The position numbers and the translations under genes are program-made. 64,000 nt of DNA from Eutreptiella sp. 'Long Island Sound 2002' (Eukaryota; Euglenozoa; Euglenophyceae; Eutreptiales; Eutreptiaceae). The stretch is from the NCBI GenBank assembly GCA_964036045.1, contig OZ038382.1, positions 102,922,357 through 102,986,356 of the forward strand, read 5' to 3'. The notes under the pieces were generated by a model. The model did not search any database. It saw nothing but the letters and a program-made list of their open reading frames with translations, and was not told the origin of the DNA. Shown piece after piece: positions 32,525-43,664 of the stretch; the first letter of the stretch is position 1; the number at the start of each line of letters is the position of its first letter.

Positions 32525-34880
32525 CTGCAGCCAAGTGCCTCACCCCGTGCTTGCGTCGTGCCTGCGACATGCGTGCAACGAAGGGACGACGACAAGGGCG
32601 CCCCCCCCCCAGACCCCTCCGCCCCCCCGGGGGTGCGCACGCAGGGTAGGAGGGGCGACGACGGGTGACACACGGCAACCCCCCCCCCCTGCAGAGGGAC
32701 AAGTGCCGCGCCTCGTGCCTGCGCCATGCTTGCGTCGTGCCTGCGACGTGCGTGCTACGAAGGAAAGACGACAAGGCCCCCCCCCCCACACACACACCTC
32801 CGCCCCCCCAAGGGTGGGGGATGCAGGTAGGGGGGGGGCGAAAAGCGCCCCCCCCCCCCCCGAGGACAAAGCGGCAGGGTGGGGAGGCAGCGGCGAGAGG
32901 GTGCGGGACGGACCACACGACCGTGCCCGTAGAGAGCACGCGCCGTGCAAGCCCCAGCGGGGGGACCACTGGGGGTGCGAACACAGGGTAGGAAGGGCGA
33001 CGACGGGAGCCACAAGGCATGCCGCCCCCCCTGCAGAGGGACAGGTGCCGCGCCTCGTGCCTGCGCCGTGCTTGCGTCGTGCCTGCGACATGCGTGCAAC
33101 GAAGGGAAGACGACAAGCCCCCCCCCCCCACACACCTCCGCCCCCCCAAGGGTGGGGAATGAAGGTAGGGAGGGGCGGACAGCGCCCCCCCCCCCCCGAG
33201 ATGACAAAGCGGCAAGGTGGGGAGGCAGCGGAGAGAGGGTGCGGGACGGACCACACGACTGTGCCCGTAGGAAGCACGCGCCGTGCAAGCCCCAGCGGGG
33301 GGGGCACCGGGGGTGCGAACGCAAGGTAGGAAGGGCGACGACGGGAGCCACAAGGCATGCCGCCCCCCCTGCAGAGGGACAGGTGCCGCGCCTCGTGCCT
33401 GCGCCGTGCTTGCGTCGTGCCTGCGACATGCGTGCAACGAAGGGAAGACGACAAGCCCCCCCCCCCCCCACACACCTCCGCCCCCCCAAGGGTGGGGGAT
33501 GAAGGCAGGGAGGGGCGGACATCGCCCCCCCCCCCCCCCAGATGACAAAGCGGCAAGGTGGGAGGCAGCGGAGAGAGGGTGCGGGACGGACCACACGACT
33601 GTGCCCGTAGGAAGCACGCGCCGTGCAAGCCCCACCGGGGGGGGGCACCGGGGGTGCGAACGCAGGGTAGGAAGGGCGACGACGGGAGCCACACGGCAAG
33701 CCCCCCCCCCCCCCCCTGCAGAGGGACAAGTGCCGCGCCTCGTGCCTGCGCCGTGCTTGCGACGTGCTTACGCCAGAGGACGGACAACGAGGACGCCCCC
33801 CCCCCACCCCCTTCTCCCCCACCCACCCAGGAAAGGGGCGAGGACAGCGAGGAGACGGCGAGGGGACATGGGGGGGGGGGGGGGCAGAGGACAGACCGAC
33901 GCGCCAGGGGGAGAGACGGGCGGCGGGCGGTGGAGACGCAAAAAAAAAAAACAAAGACCAAAGCAAACCAACGCGCCAGGGGAAGAAAGCGAGGAGGCAG
34001 GGACCAATACCGCGACGTGAGGGGGGAGGCCGGGGCGACATGGGCCCGCAAGACACGCTGGTGAGGTACCCGACCTCAGTGGTATGGGGGCCCCAAAGGA
34101 GAAACCCCCCCCCCACTGCAGCCAAGTGCCTCACCCCGTACTTGCGTCGTGCTTGCGTCGTGCCTGCGACATGCGTGCTACAAAGGGAAGACGACAAGGG
34201 CGCCCCCCCCCCCCCCCCCCCCACACACCACCGCCCCCCCAAGGGTGGGGGATGACGGTAGCGGAACGCGGACCCCCCCCCGAGGACAAAGTGGTAGGGT
34301 GGGGAGGCAGCGGAGAGAGGGTGCGGGACGGACCACACGACCGTGCCCAAAGGGAGCACGCGCCGTGCAAGCCCCAACGGGGGGACCACCGGGGGTGCGA
34401 CCGCAGGGTAGGAAGAGCGACGACGGGAGCCACACGGCAAGCCCCCCCCCCACCTGCAGAGGGACAAGTGCCGCGCCTCGTGCCTGCACCGTGCTCGCGA
34501 CGTGCTTACGCCAGAGGACAGGCAGCGAGGACGCCCCCCCCCCCCCCATCCCCTTCTCCTCCACCCACCCAAGAAAGGGGCGAGGACAGCGAGGAGACAG
34601 CGAGGGGACATGGGCGGGGGCAGAGGACAGACCGAAACGCCGGGGGGAGAGACGAGTGGCGAGCGGTGGAGGTGCTAAGAAAAAAAAAACAAAGGACACC
34701 AACGCGCCAGAGCAGGGACAGACAGCAAGGGCAGACGGGACACGGCAAGAGCCAAGAAGCACGGCAAGGGGCGCGGGAAAGGGGGACACCCCTGGGGAAG
34801 AAAGCTGGGAGGCAGGGACCAACACCGCAGCGAACGGGGGGGGGGGGGGGGGCGGAGTGACAAGAGCCCGCAAAAGACGC
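32525..34880 (+). repeat. GC-rich tandem monomers (about 340 bp) upstream of LINE ORF1
   Basis: The CTGCAG(AG/CC) anchor occurs at about 32525, 32689, 33031, 33369, 33716, 34116 and 34454. Spacing is about 338-347 bp apart from one shortened unit and one longer one. Each monomer holds the TGCCGCGCCTCGTGCCTGCG block, a C-run, AAGGGTGGGGGATGAAGG, GAGAGAGGGTGCGGGACGG and GGAAGGGCGACGACGGGAG. C-run length differs in every copy. Very long open frames on both strands here are artefacts of GC richness and periodicity. Confidence 0.88.
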
Positions 34881-35208
34881 TGGTGAGGTACCCGACCTCA
34901 CGGGTTTGGGGGCCCCCCCGGTGTCCGTATCGGCCCCACCTGAGCGCAGGCAATAAGGTGGGTTACGCCCGGGACCGTTGGCCAGCGGCCCGAGGTGGCA
35001 CCGGCCTGGGGGGGTGGCCAATGGGCCTGACCAAGAGCACTCCCCACGGCACGTACTGCGGTTCGTGTCCTGTGAGGGGCTGCGGGTAGGGCACACCGTC
35101 CATCGGGGTAGGCAAGAGACGCGCCTGTCCCGCAAGGACTCCCCAGAGACCCACAGTGTACCCGACCCCAGTGTGGGGAAGGGCCGACGTACCTGGTTAC
35201 GGCGCAGG

Positions 35209-35237
35209 TCCATTTGTACGAAACGGGTACAAATGGA
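35209..35237 (+). promoter_or_regulatory. Perfect 11-bp stem hairpin in LINE leader
   Basis: TCCATTTGTAC, a 7-base loop, then GTACAAATGGA, about 340 bases upstream of the ORF1 start. The stem is perfect. Its role (RNA structure or protein site) is unknown. Confidence 0.6.
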
Positions 35238-35580
35238 CGGCCCGTACAACAGAGTTACACCCTGACGGGGAGTGCATGCATCGGCCCCCCCGTGGGGAAA
35301 CTCCCCGAGGGAGGGACCAGAGCCAGCGTCGGGCGCCCCCCCCCCCCCACCCCTGCCTGGCAACACACCCACCAACAACCGGGTAGGACCAAGGAGCACA
35401 CCTAGGGGGCGACACCGGGGGCAAAGGAGCACGAAAGGGAAGGGGGGGGGGGGGCGCAAGAGGGGAGGATAACTGTGTCGTGCAATGTGTCGTGCAACAT
35501 AAGGCCAGCAGCGAGTGGGATGGGCCACAGAGTGCACCCGTTCTCCCATGTCCATAGCTCACACAGCCTTCGTTAGCTAA

Positions 35581-36606
35581 ATGTCGCTATCTGTCCCCAC
35601 CGATCCCGCGGAGTTGCCAGCCTTCCGGCGACGTGCCCGGCGCGTGGTAGACACGGTGTCTGATCTCGTCAGACACGGGCCGCACACGTATGCGGCGTTC
35701 CAGGCGCGCGTGGACGCGGACCGTCCGGCAAGGGACAACGGATGGGACCACTTCGTCGACGTCAGCTTGCGGCAGATGTTGGCCCGCGATCCCCACCCGT
35801 ACAACGCGCCTGACGTTCAGGCGCGGTTCACAGCGGGCATGGTGCCGTTCGGGGTGCACCTGCTCAACCGACTACTCCGATGTTTACAAGATCTCGGGCA
35901 GCTCGAGGACGCGCAGAGCGGGCGGCCCCCAGTGGGACCGGCGGGGTGGCCGGGGTATGCGGCGCCGGGTGCGTTTCCGATGCCGCCGCCCCTGGGCCTC
36001 AGGCCCCTGCCCTTCCCGCCTTTGGGGGCTCACCACCACCACCAACTCCATCTCCATCACCTACTTCATCACCCCGTCGGGTTACCCATGATGCAGCATC
36101 ACTTCCCACACCAACATGTACACCCGGCGGCTGTGCCACAGCTCCCCGTCCACCTTCACCATCACCATCACCCGGCGGCTGTGCCACAGCACCCCGTCCA
36201 CCTTCACCATCACCATCACCATCACCGTCCGCACCAGCATGTGGTGTACCCGCATCCCCTGCCCCAGCAGCATCCCCTGCCCCAGCAGCACCCACGGCCG
36301 CCTCAGCACACGGTACCGGTGCCGGTACCGGTACCGGTGCCTGCGCCGGGGCGGGGCGCCCAGCAGCTGGGGGTGTCGCAAGGGGAGGCACGTGGCGTGC
36401 CCCCAGGCGAGGCGGGGAGAATGGGGGCGCAGGCGGCTGCGCCACCCCTGGCGGTGCCCCAGCCGAAGCATACCGCGGCGGGGTCTCCACCGCGGACGGT
36501 CCCGGTGCCGGATCCAGCCGTGCCGCGCGGGCCCCCGCCCGTGGTCCCAACGGGGCCTGAGCCGGTGGTGCCGGGTGGTGGTCCACCCCTGACGCATGGG
36601 ATGTAG
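35581..36606 (+). CDS. LINE ORF1, His/Pro-rich protein
   Basis: Intact 341-codon frame from ATG at 35581 to TAG at 36604-36606. Residues 1 to about 110 look globular and helical (PAFRRRARRVVDTVSDLVRH, VDVSLRQMLARDPHPYNAPD). The rest is low complexity: His clusters such as HLHHHHHP (about 155-235), PQQHPLPQQHP repeats, and a VPVPVPVPVPAP run. It has no RRM or CCHC knuckle like many ORF1 proteins. Its position just before ORF2, with a 12-base gap, and its shared composition support assignment to the LINE. ORF1 proteins usually bind element RNA; that role here is inferred from position only. Confidence 0.6.
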   Translation: MSLSVPTDPAELPAFRRRARRVVDTVSDLVRHGPHTYAAFQARVDADRPARDNGWDHFVDVSLRQMLARDPHPYNAPDVQARFTAGMVPFGVHLLNRLLRCLQDLGQLEDAQSGRPPVGPAGWPGYAAPGAFPMPPPLGLRPLPFPPLGAHHHHQLHLHHLLHHPVGLPMMQHHFPHQHVHPAAVPQLPVHLHHHHHPAAVPQHPVHLHHHHHHHRPHQHVVYPHPLPQQHPLPQQHPRPPQHTVPVPVPVPVPAPGRGAQQLGVSQGEARGVPPGEAGRMGAQAAAPPLAVPQPKHTAAGSPPRTVPVPDPAVPRGPPPVVPTGPEPVVPGGGPPLTHGM

Positions 36607-36618
36607 GGCGAAGCCCCC

Positions 36619-39600
36619 ATGGGGAGGCCTACGGCGGGGGAACAGGCAGGGGATGCGGCGCAGGAGGTGGCAGCGGCCGGCCCGCGAGACATCAGCGAGC
36701 TGCTCGCGCAGGCCCTGGAGGCGTACCAGCGGACAGCCGCGGGGGGCGATGGAGCCGCGCCGGAGGCGCCGGAGAGGCGGGCTGACGCCGGCGAGCTAAT
36801 CGCGCAGGCGCTCGCGGCTGTCGCCCCGAGGACGGAAGGGGCCAAGGAGAAGCCGTCGGAGGTGGTTGCTTCGGGGGGACAGGACGCGGGGCGAGGTGTG
36901 CCGGAGGCGCAGGCACCGGCGGAGGGCGGCGGGGTCGTGGAGCCCAGTGGGAGGCGTGCCAAGGGGGAAGGAGTGGAGGACTGGATGTGGGAGTGGCGGG
37001 AGTGGCGCCAGGTGGCGCCTGGTGAGCCGTGTCCGGCGGGGCTGGCGTTTCAGCATGGACCTCCATGCGGGCACCAGCTGGGCCAGGCTGCCCGACAACC
37101 TGCGGGCACGGCTGGACGCGGCGGAGGCGGCAAGGGGCGGAGGCGCTGACGAGCGGCCTCCGGCGCCCTTCCCGCCGCGGCCGAACACGCCGCCGGCGAT
37201 GGTTGCGGCTGGGGAAGGGGCGGAGGAAGAGCAGGAGGCGGACGAAGTGGAGGACGAAGAAGCGTACGGGCCCGGAGAGACGGCGCTGGCCCTCATGTAT
37301 GAGGACGACGCCGGGCCCGACGTCTACGCCGGCACGGACGTGGACCCGGCCAACGCGCCGCTGCGGCCCATGCCCACTGCGGTGCCGCCCCCTCCCCTGG
37401 GGAGCTGTGAGCAGCGGCACTGCAGGTACCATGCGGCCGAGGGTGCCCACAGGCACCGCCTCATGGGTACGGGGCGGCGGGAGGCACGGATGCTGGCGAG
37501 CGCCCGGTAGCGCTACCAGCTCCAGCGCCCAGGGCAGGTCGCCCGGGAGAGGGCCCTGGTGGCCGCGTCCCCGGACGACGGCCAGGTCCGCTGTGTCCAG
37601 TTGGGGGACGCGGCGGTCCTGGGTCACCACCCCGGTGATGTCCGGGCGGCCGAGCCCCAGGAAGGCCTCCCCCTGTCGGTGCGCCTGTCCGTGGGGCGCC
37701 TGCTGGACGAGGCAGGGCTTGAGGACGTGCGGCGGGACGAAGGCCTGTACGTGGCCTTGTGGCGAGGTGGGGCTGACGCTTGGCGTCGCGAGCAGGCCGT
37801 GCGGCCCCTCACGCCCCAGGCGCTGGGATCCCATGCGCTCCTGGTGGCGGTGCACCCCGAGGGTGCAGAGGTCGTGTTCGGCGCGGACCGCCTGCTGCTG
37901 ACCAGGGATGGGGTGGTCCTCGTCCCCACCTCCAGCAGCTACCGCCTTGAAAGACGCGGCGGTGACCTCAAGCTGCTGGTGGTGGTGGCCACGCGCCTCG
38001 ACGAGAGCGCCGCCCCCCAGGGGTCCGAACACGCGGTCCTGGTGGGGAGTGATGAGGAGGCAGGCCGCGACGGTGACGAGGTGGGGCAGGAGCAGCCCAC
38101 GGGGGAGGAGCAGCAGCAGGGTCAGCCGGAGGTGGCCGGGGAGGAGGTGGATGTGCAAGCCATTGTGGCGGCGGCCCTCACGAGGTTCACGGCTGTAGCG
38201 AGCCCGCCGCCGACGACGGAGGCACTGGAGGAGGAGGACCAACGCAGGAGGAGTGAAGAGGCGCAGGTCGCCATGGAGCGGGACGAGGAGCCGGAGTTCA
38301 TGGGGACGCGGGAAGCGCAGCGTGAGGTGGGCCCACGGGGGCTGGGAGTGGCGGACAAGACTGGGCCGAAGACGGGGGAGGTGGAAACCTGCAGGCACTG
38401 GGCCAAGGGGTGGTGCATGCGGGCAGATGCCTGCCGGTTCGCCCACCCCCAGCCGCCGATGCCGCGGGGAGTACCCCAGGAATTGCTCCTGATCCTCCAG
38501 GCCATGGCCCGTGTGGGCGCCCTCAGCGTGGACCGTAGCCAGGGCCACGGCCGGGGCCACGGAACGTTGCTGCGGGAGGTGGTGGTAAAGGCGCAAGGAG
38601 GAGGACTCCCAGCGGTGGGGTATGCGGTGGAGAGTGGGGGCCTGACCGAGTGGGCGGTGGCGTTGCCATGTGGCATGGCGGCCCTGCTCACTCCGTTCCC
38701 GGTGGTCCCGTGGAGGGACATGGTCACCGTCCAGGAGGCCAACCAGGGGTGGCTGTGCACGTGGCACACACATCCTGCCGGCATGGACCCTCGCGAGTGG
38801 CAGGCTAAGGCGGTCATGACGTACCTGTCCTGGTCGTTGCCGGCAGCGCCGGGTGCGTGGGCGCAGTGTTGGGACAGAGCGCTCCGCTGGGCGAGGGATG
38901 GCAATGCTGTGGCGGCCTGCCCTGACCTCCCGCGCGAGCCCGTCTCGGTCCAGCCGTGGACTATCTCCCTGCATCTCCCTACGGTGGCGGCTCGCCTTGC
39001 GGCCACGGACCCGGAGGTCTTGCTGCTGGGAGACCGAGAGGGGCCAGGGTTTCGCCTGGGCCGGGGGCTGGAGGTTCACACTGCCCGCCTCCCCAGCCCT
39101 GTGGACAGGGACATCCTGGAAGGACTCCACTTCACGCGGGCTGACGGGGCTGATGTGTGGACTGCCGTCCATCGCCGGCTCCCAGACGCATGGCCCCAGG
39201 TGTTCCGGCCCCCTGGTCACGAGCGTCTGGTGGGAGTGGAATGGCGCGTGTGGGCCACCAACAGCCCGTGCCCGCGGGTAGTGGTCCTGCCCAGGAGAAC
39301 GAGCCACCCCAGCTTGGAGACAGTGGCGGTCTTGTGGGGATGGGTGGCGGTCCGTGGGACCGGTGGCCACGTCTTCACTGCCCCACGGGGCACGGTGATC
39401 GAGACCGACGGGGGGACGGCGTTGCACCTCGTGGCAGAGCCCCTGACCACGCATGTGGTGGTGGCTGTCCTCCAATGGGGAGCCGACAGGCCACAGCCCT
39501 GGCGCGATCCGGTTGCTGGGGCTGTCTGGCGCGACCTGCCGGTCCTTAGGGCCGCCGTCTGGCCAGGAGGAGCAGGGCGGCATCTCCCGGGCGCACTCCC

Positions 39601-39853
39601 CTGGCTGCGGGACTGCGGAAACGCCTCTCCCCCGCCAGCTGAGTTGCGGGGCGCCCTGGAGCAACTGTACTCCAAGCCCCGGCACCACTTCCTGGTGGCT
39701 GCGGACCATGGGGTGGAGCTCAGCGACGACGTGGTGGAGCTGGCAGCCGACGTGGTGCAGTGCCTGGCCCCCCACGCCATGATGCTCCCGAGGGAGGGGT
39801 GGGAGGGCCAGCGGCACGACCAAACCCCGGCTGCCCTCCTCAGTGCGAGGTAA
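36619..39853 (+). pseudogene. ORF2 N-terminal segment with CCCH zinc finger
   Basis: This segment starts acidic and Ala/Glu-rich (ISELLAQALEAYQR). It shifts frame near 37045, where GEPCPAGLAF gives way to MDLHAGTSWARLPDN, then passes a TAG at 37508. A CCCH finger lies at about 38390-38445: TCRHWAKGWCMRADACRFAH, spacing C-x7-C-x5-C-x3-H. Such fingers usually bind RNA. At about 38752-38790 the reading WLCTWHTHPAGMDP has the HxHP of JAMM/MPN metalloproteases, but the following S-x-x-D is not evident, so I do not call that domain. The frame ends in TAA at 39851, just before the C48 His motif. Confidence 0.65.
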
Positions 39854-42139
39854 GTCGAGCTGGGGGGCTCAGAGGCGGTGTACCTCGACCGGTCGGAGAC
39901 GCCGAGCATGCGGCACTGGACGTCTCACCACCTCGTGGCCCCTGCCACGCAGTTGACGGTGGACCCGCTAGGCCAGCCTGCGGTGTCTGGAGCCCAGCCC
40001 AAGTGGCCACACACATGGGACATGGCAGTCCGGACGATGCGCATGGCGCCCACGGGTCAAAGGGCGGGGTGGCCGGGCGCGGAGCATCTGCTGGCGACGG
40101 CCAGGGCGGCACACGTGCAGCAGCCAGCCGGCAACAACAAGGACTGTGGCGTGTGCGCCCTCATGTCCACCGTCAGCACCCTTCTTCGGGTGCCAAGACC
40201 GGGCAACCTCCTGTCCGCGCTGGACAGGCGGTGGGTGGCGGCGGTGGTCCTCAACAGGGACATGGGGCCCATCGCGTGTCTGCCGTCCCTGGGGAAGCTG
40301 CCTGCAGCGGTGCTGGATGCCCTGCCGGCGCCCCGCACACCCTTGGACGTGGTGGACGTCCAGCACAGCGTGGGGTTGCCCGGGGCGCGCATGCAACATG
40401 CCCTGCTGTGTATGGCGGCGGCAACGGACGGGGGGATGTCCATGCTGATGACGGTGTCCCTGCAGCACGTGCAGGACGCGATGCAGCAGCAGCGGATGCA
40501 TGCCCCCCGGCCTTGGGAAGAAAGCGCCAAGCGGTGGCTGCGGGTGGAGAGCGTGCCTCCCACACATACGGTGGGCGTGGAGGATATGGGGCGGCTGGTG
40601 GTGTTGGAAAGGGCGGAGTATTGGGCCTGTGTTCGGGTGGAAACAGGGGGACTGGAGTGGGTTGTCGTCACCGCGTGCCGGCTCAGGAGGCAGCAGTCCA
40701 GGGGCCCAGCCTGCTACAGGGTGTTCCGGGAGTGCCTGAGGGAGCTGGGGCCGGTGCGCGGGGCACACAGGTGCACGGCCGAGGACATCCCGCCGGCGCC
40801 GGCGGTCTTCGTGGAGGTCACGCGACCGCCGGCGATCCAGGGGCAGGACGTCTGGCCCATAGCCCCGAGCAACATGTGGCAGGCTGAGCATGCAGCTGTC
40901 ATGTGCAGGGCGCTGCAGGGTCACGCAGCGGCCCTCCCCAGGGCCCCGGCAGCGCAGTACTCCAGCAACAGGCCGGCAGCCTCGCTGGCACTGCTGCATA
41001 GCGTGTCGCGGGCGTGGTGCTGGGTTGTGGCGGCATTGGAGCCCCACTCGTCGGCACTGCGCCTGTACGATCGCGGAGAGGGCACGGTGCTCACGGTCCG
41101 CCCCGCCGACCTGGAGGCCCTGCACCTTAGTGCACTGAGTGGCGACGGGGGCGAGGCGCTGTACCTCCAAGGGACCGTGGCAGGCGCGGCCGCGACACGC
41201 TTCCGCCGGCAGAGCGGAGGAGATGCCCTCCGCCTGGTCATGGCAGAGAACATGGGGCCGTGGCTCCGGGCGTTCTCCACGTCCAGGTGGAAGGTCGAGG
41301 GCGACCGGGAGAAGTTAGCCGACGCGTGGCGCCGCTGGGTGGAGGAGCAGTTTCCCGTGGGGGGAATGCTGCACCTGCCGCAGCCACCAAGCGTGCCACC
41401 GGTACGGCCTGCGGCACCCCCGGCCGCGGCGGCGAGGCCGGCCCCGAAAGCAGCGCCCAAGCCGCCGCCCAAGAGGAGCCCCCCGCCTCAGTATGGCGCC
41501 TATGCCAACATTCCGTACGTGCTGCAGCACTTCGGCGGTGACTTGGCCACGGAGCAGCGTGGGTCGAAGACGATCAACGTCTGCCCCTGGTCTCGGCTGG
41601 ATGGGGCTGGTCACTACACATGGGTAGCTGGCAAGCACTGCCGGCCCACCCACCTCCACCCCAAGAACCTGCTTGACCACATCCAGCGGGACCATGCGGC
41701 TGATCCGGCGCAACGGGACCAGGCGCTAGCCATGTGGGCTGGCGTTATGCCGGGGGGCCAGGCGGGGCCTTTCGCGTCGGCCCAGGCGAGGTCCAGAGCG
41801 CTCATGCTGCCCACGGGTGCCCGCCCCGCGGCGGAGCGCGGGGCGTCGCCGTCGGCGGCGCGATCTGGAGCGATTGGGTCTGCCGCACGGCGTGGGGCGG
41901 TGACTTCTACGGGGAGTACGGCGGCAAGTACATCCGGCGGACAGGCAGAGGGGGAGCCCGCCGCATCTGCCGGGTCTCAGCAGACAACGGCCGCCTTGGG
42001 CGGAGGCCCACGGGGACAGGGGCCACCTCGCCAGCCACCCGCGCCGGGTGCGGGTGGTCCCCCTGAACCTGCTGGTGGCCCCCCTCCGTCCAGTGATCCG
42101 GATCCGGCGGGGGGCCCCGGTCCACACGTGCAGCCATGA
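39854..42139 (+). pseudogene. ORF2 segment with C48/Ulp1-like protease and C2H2-like finger
   Basis: The protease signature is in order: His-Trp in MRHWTSHHLV (His codon 39914-39916), Asp in LTVDPLG (39962-39964), and Gln with Cys in QQPAGNNKDCGVCALM (Cys codon 40145-40147). These are the catalytic His, Asp, Gln and Cys-Gly of C48 peptidases, which cleave SUMO or related modifiers. The domain's first part would lie before the TAA at 39851. A long uncharacterised stretch follows, then a Pro/Ala-rich linker (about 41390-41480) and a C2H2-like finger at about 41579-41700 (VCPWSRLDGAGHY, HCRPTHLHP, LLDHIQRDH). A TGA at 42137 ends the open frame. Confidence 0.6.
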
Positions 42140-43664
42140 AGGGGCCCCGCCTCCGACACCCGAGCGGCGGTGTCGTGGAACGTCCAGGGCTCGATGCGGG
42201 GCGACGGCGTACCAGTGGCCCCAGGTATGCTCGACGGTGAGGCGGTGGCGGCGGGCGTCATGAAGGCCGAGGGTGCCATCCTGGGCCTCTTCCAGGAGAC
42301 CGGCCTGCAGGACCCTCAGGGTGTGGTGCACTTGGAGAATCAGTGGCGTCACCACGGGTATCATGCGTACCCAAGGGGTGGAGGCCAAGGCGGCGTCGGC
42401 GGCAGCGGTGCGCGGCGGGCTCTTGATTGCCCTTCGTGCGGACATGTTCGCCGCGGAGGAAGTTCGAGACGTCGTCGACATCGTGCCGGGCAAGGCCATG
42501 GCCCTCGATGTGGTGACCGCAGGTGGCACCCTCACGGTCATCAACGTCCACGGCCCGGGCAGCGGCAGCGACTCCTGGGCGTCTAAGGCGTCCTTCTGGG
42601 CTGACGTGGCCATGTACGCGGCGGCCAAGAGCGCGGGTGGCACCAGGGCCGTGCTCCTCGGAGGGGACTTCAACGTGTGGCTGGAGTCCCCGTGGCACCC
42701 CACCACAAGGAGGTTCCAAGCCCTGTGGGAACAGTGTGGTTTCCGCAGGGCAGGCCCGGAACGGGAGGAGGACATGAGGCCCACGAGGGCAGGGCACCGA
42801 CTGGACTCCTTCCTTCTGAACACGCCTCTGGTCCCTTGGGCGGCGCGTGAGCGCCCACACTTGGCGCCGGGGCGGTCTCCAGCGTCGCTAGGGTCGGATC
42901 ATGGCCCTGTGGTCCTGGACCTCCCGCTCGCGGTGGCCGGCAAAGAGAGGGTCACCAGGATGGCCTACCTGCACGCCCAAGGCAGGCTGCATGCCATACG
43001 CCCGGACTCCCCGGGGGTTCGTGAGGCGGCGGCGGCAGCACTGCAGAAGGCCTCCGGGGATCGGCGGCTGCAGGCGTGGCTCTCGTCGGACCAGGACACT
43101 GCCACCATGGGCACGTCTGAGGTGCAGGCGGTCTTTGACCTGCTCTACGCCTTCCGTGATGACGCGTCCAGGGTCACGGGAGTGCGCATGCCATCGGGCG
43201 TGGACCCGCAGTACCCGTACGGGCAGGCGGAGACGGAGGCGTCTCTGGCCCAGGTCCTCTCGGATCAGCAGGCCCTGGCCTGGCGCGCCCATGAGCTGTG
43301 GCAACGGGACGCGGCGGCGGCCGGACTCCACTCCCAGGAAGCGACTGCCTTGCTACAGCACCTCCGGCGGGTGGACCCCGACCTATCCCCCGCTTCGATG
43401 GAGGACCTATGTGCCGCGTTGGACCAACAGCTCCACCAGCTAGAGACACGCGTGGAGGAGCTGCGGGGTGTCCTCAGGAGCAACAGGCGCCGGTCCATCA
43501 AGGACTATTGGCGGGGCAGGGTGCCGGATCTGCAGCTCCGATGGACGGCGATATGGGGGGCCATCAACGTGGTGAACTATGCCCCGTCGGGCCTGTGGTC
43601 CGTACGCGTCCGCGAGTCGGAGAAGGTGCTCTTGGAGGCCTCGGACGTCATTGGCGAGGTCTAG
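42140..43664 (+). pseudogene. ORF2 APE-type endonuclease domain
   Basis: Apurinic-like endonuclease motifs appear in order: AVSWNVQG (about 42164), LGLFQET with catalytic Glu at 42296-42298, INVHGPG (about 42542), LGGDFNVW with Asp at 42666-42668, LDSFLLN (about 42802) and SDHGPVVLDL at 42895-42903. This enzyme nicks target DNA for target-primed reverse transcription. A frameshift near 42380 falls between the Glu motif and the rest, so this copy cannot make a complete nuclease. The region after about 42950 is the helical linker before the RT (LETRVEELRGVL, SIKDYWRGRVPD). A TAG at 43662 closes the frame. Confidence 0.85.

Noticed and set aside
32472-34611. Minus-strand frames of 406-618 codons and plus-strand frames of up to 375 codons
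   Set aside because: Products of the tandem GC-rich monomers and C-runs; frames are periodic and differ only by homopolymer length.
36692-39823. 1,043-codon minus-strand frame
   Set aside because: Antisense shadow of the GC-rich LINE ORF2. The plus strand shows a CCCH finger and continuity with other LINE domains, while the minus reading is low complexity without motifs.
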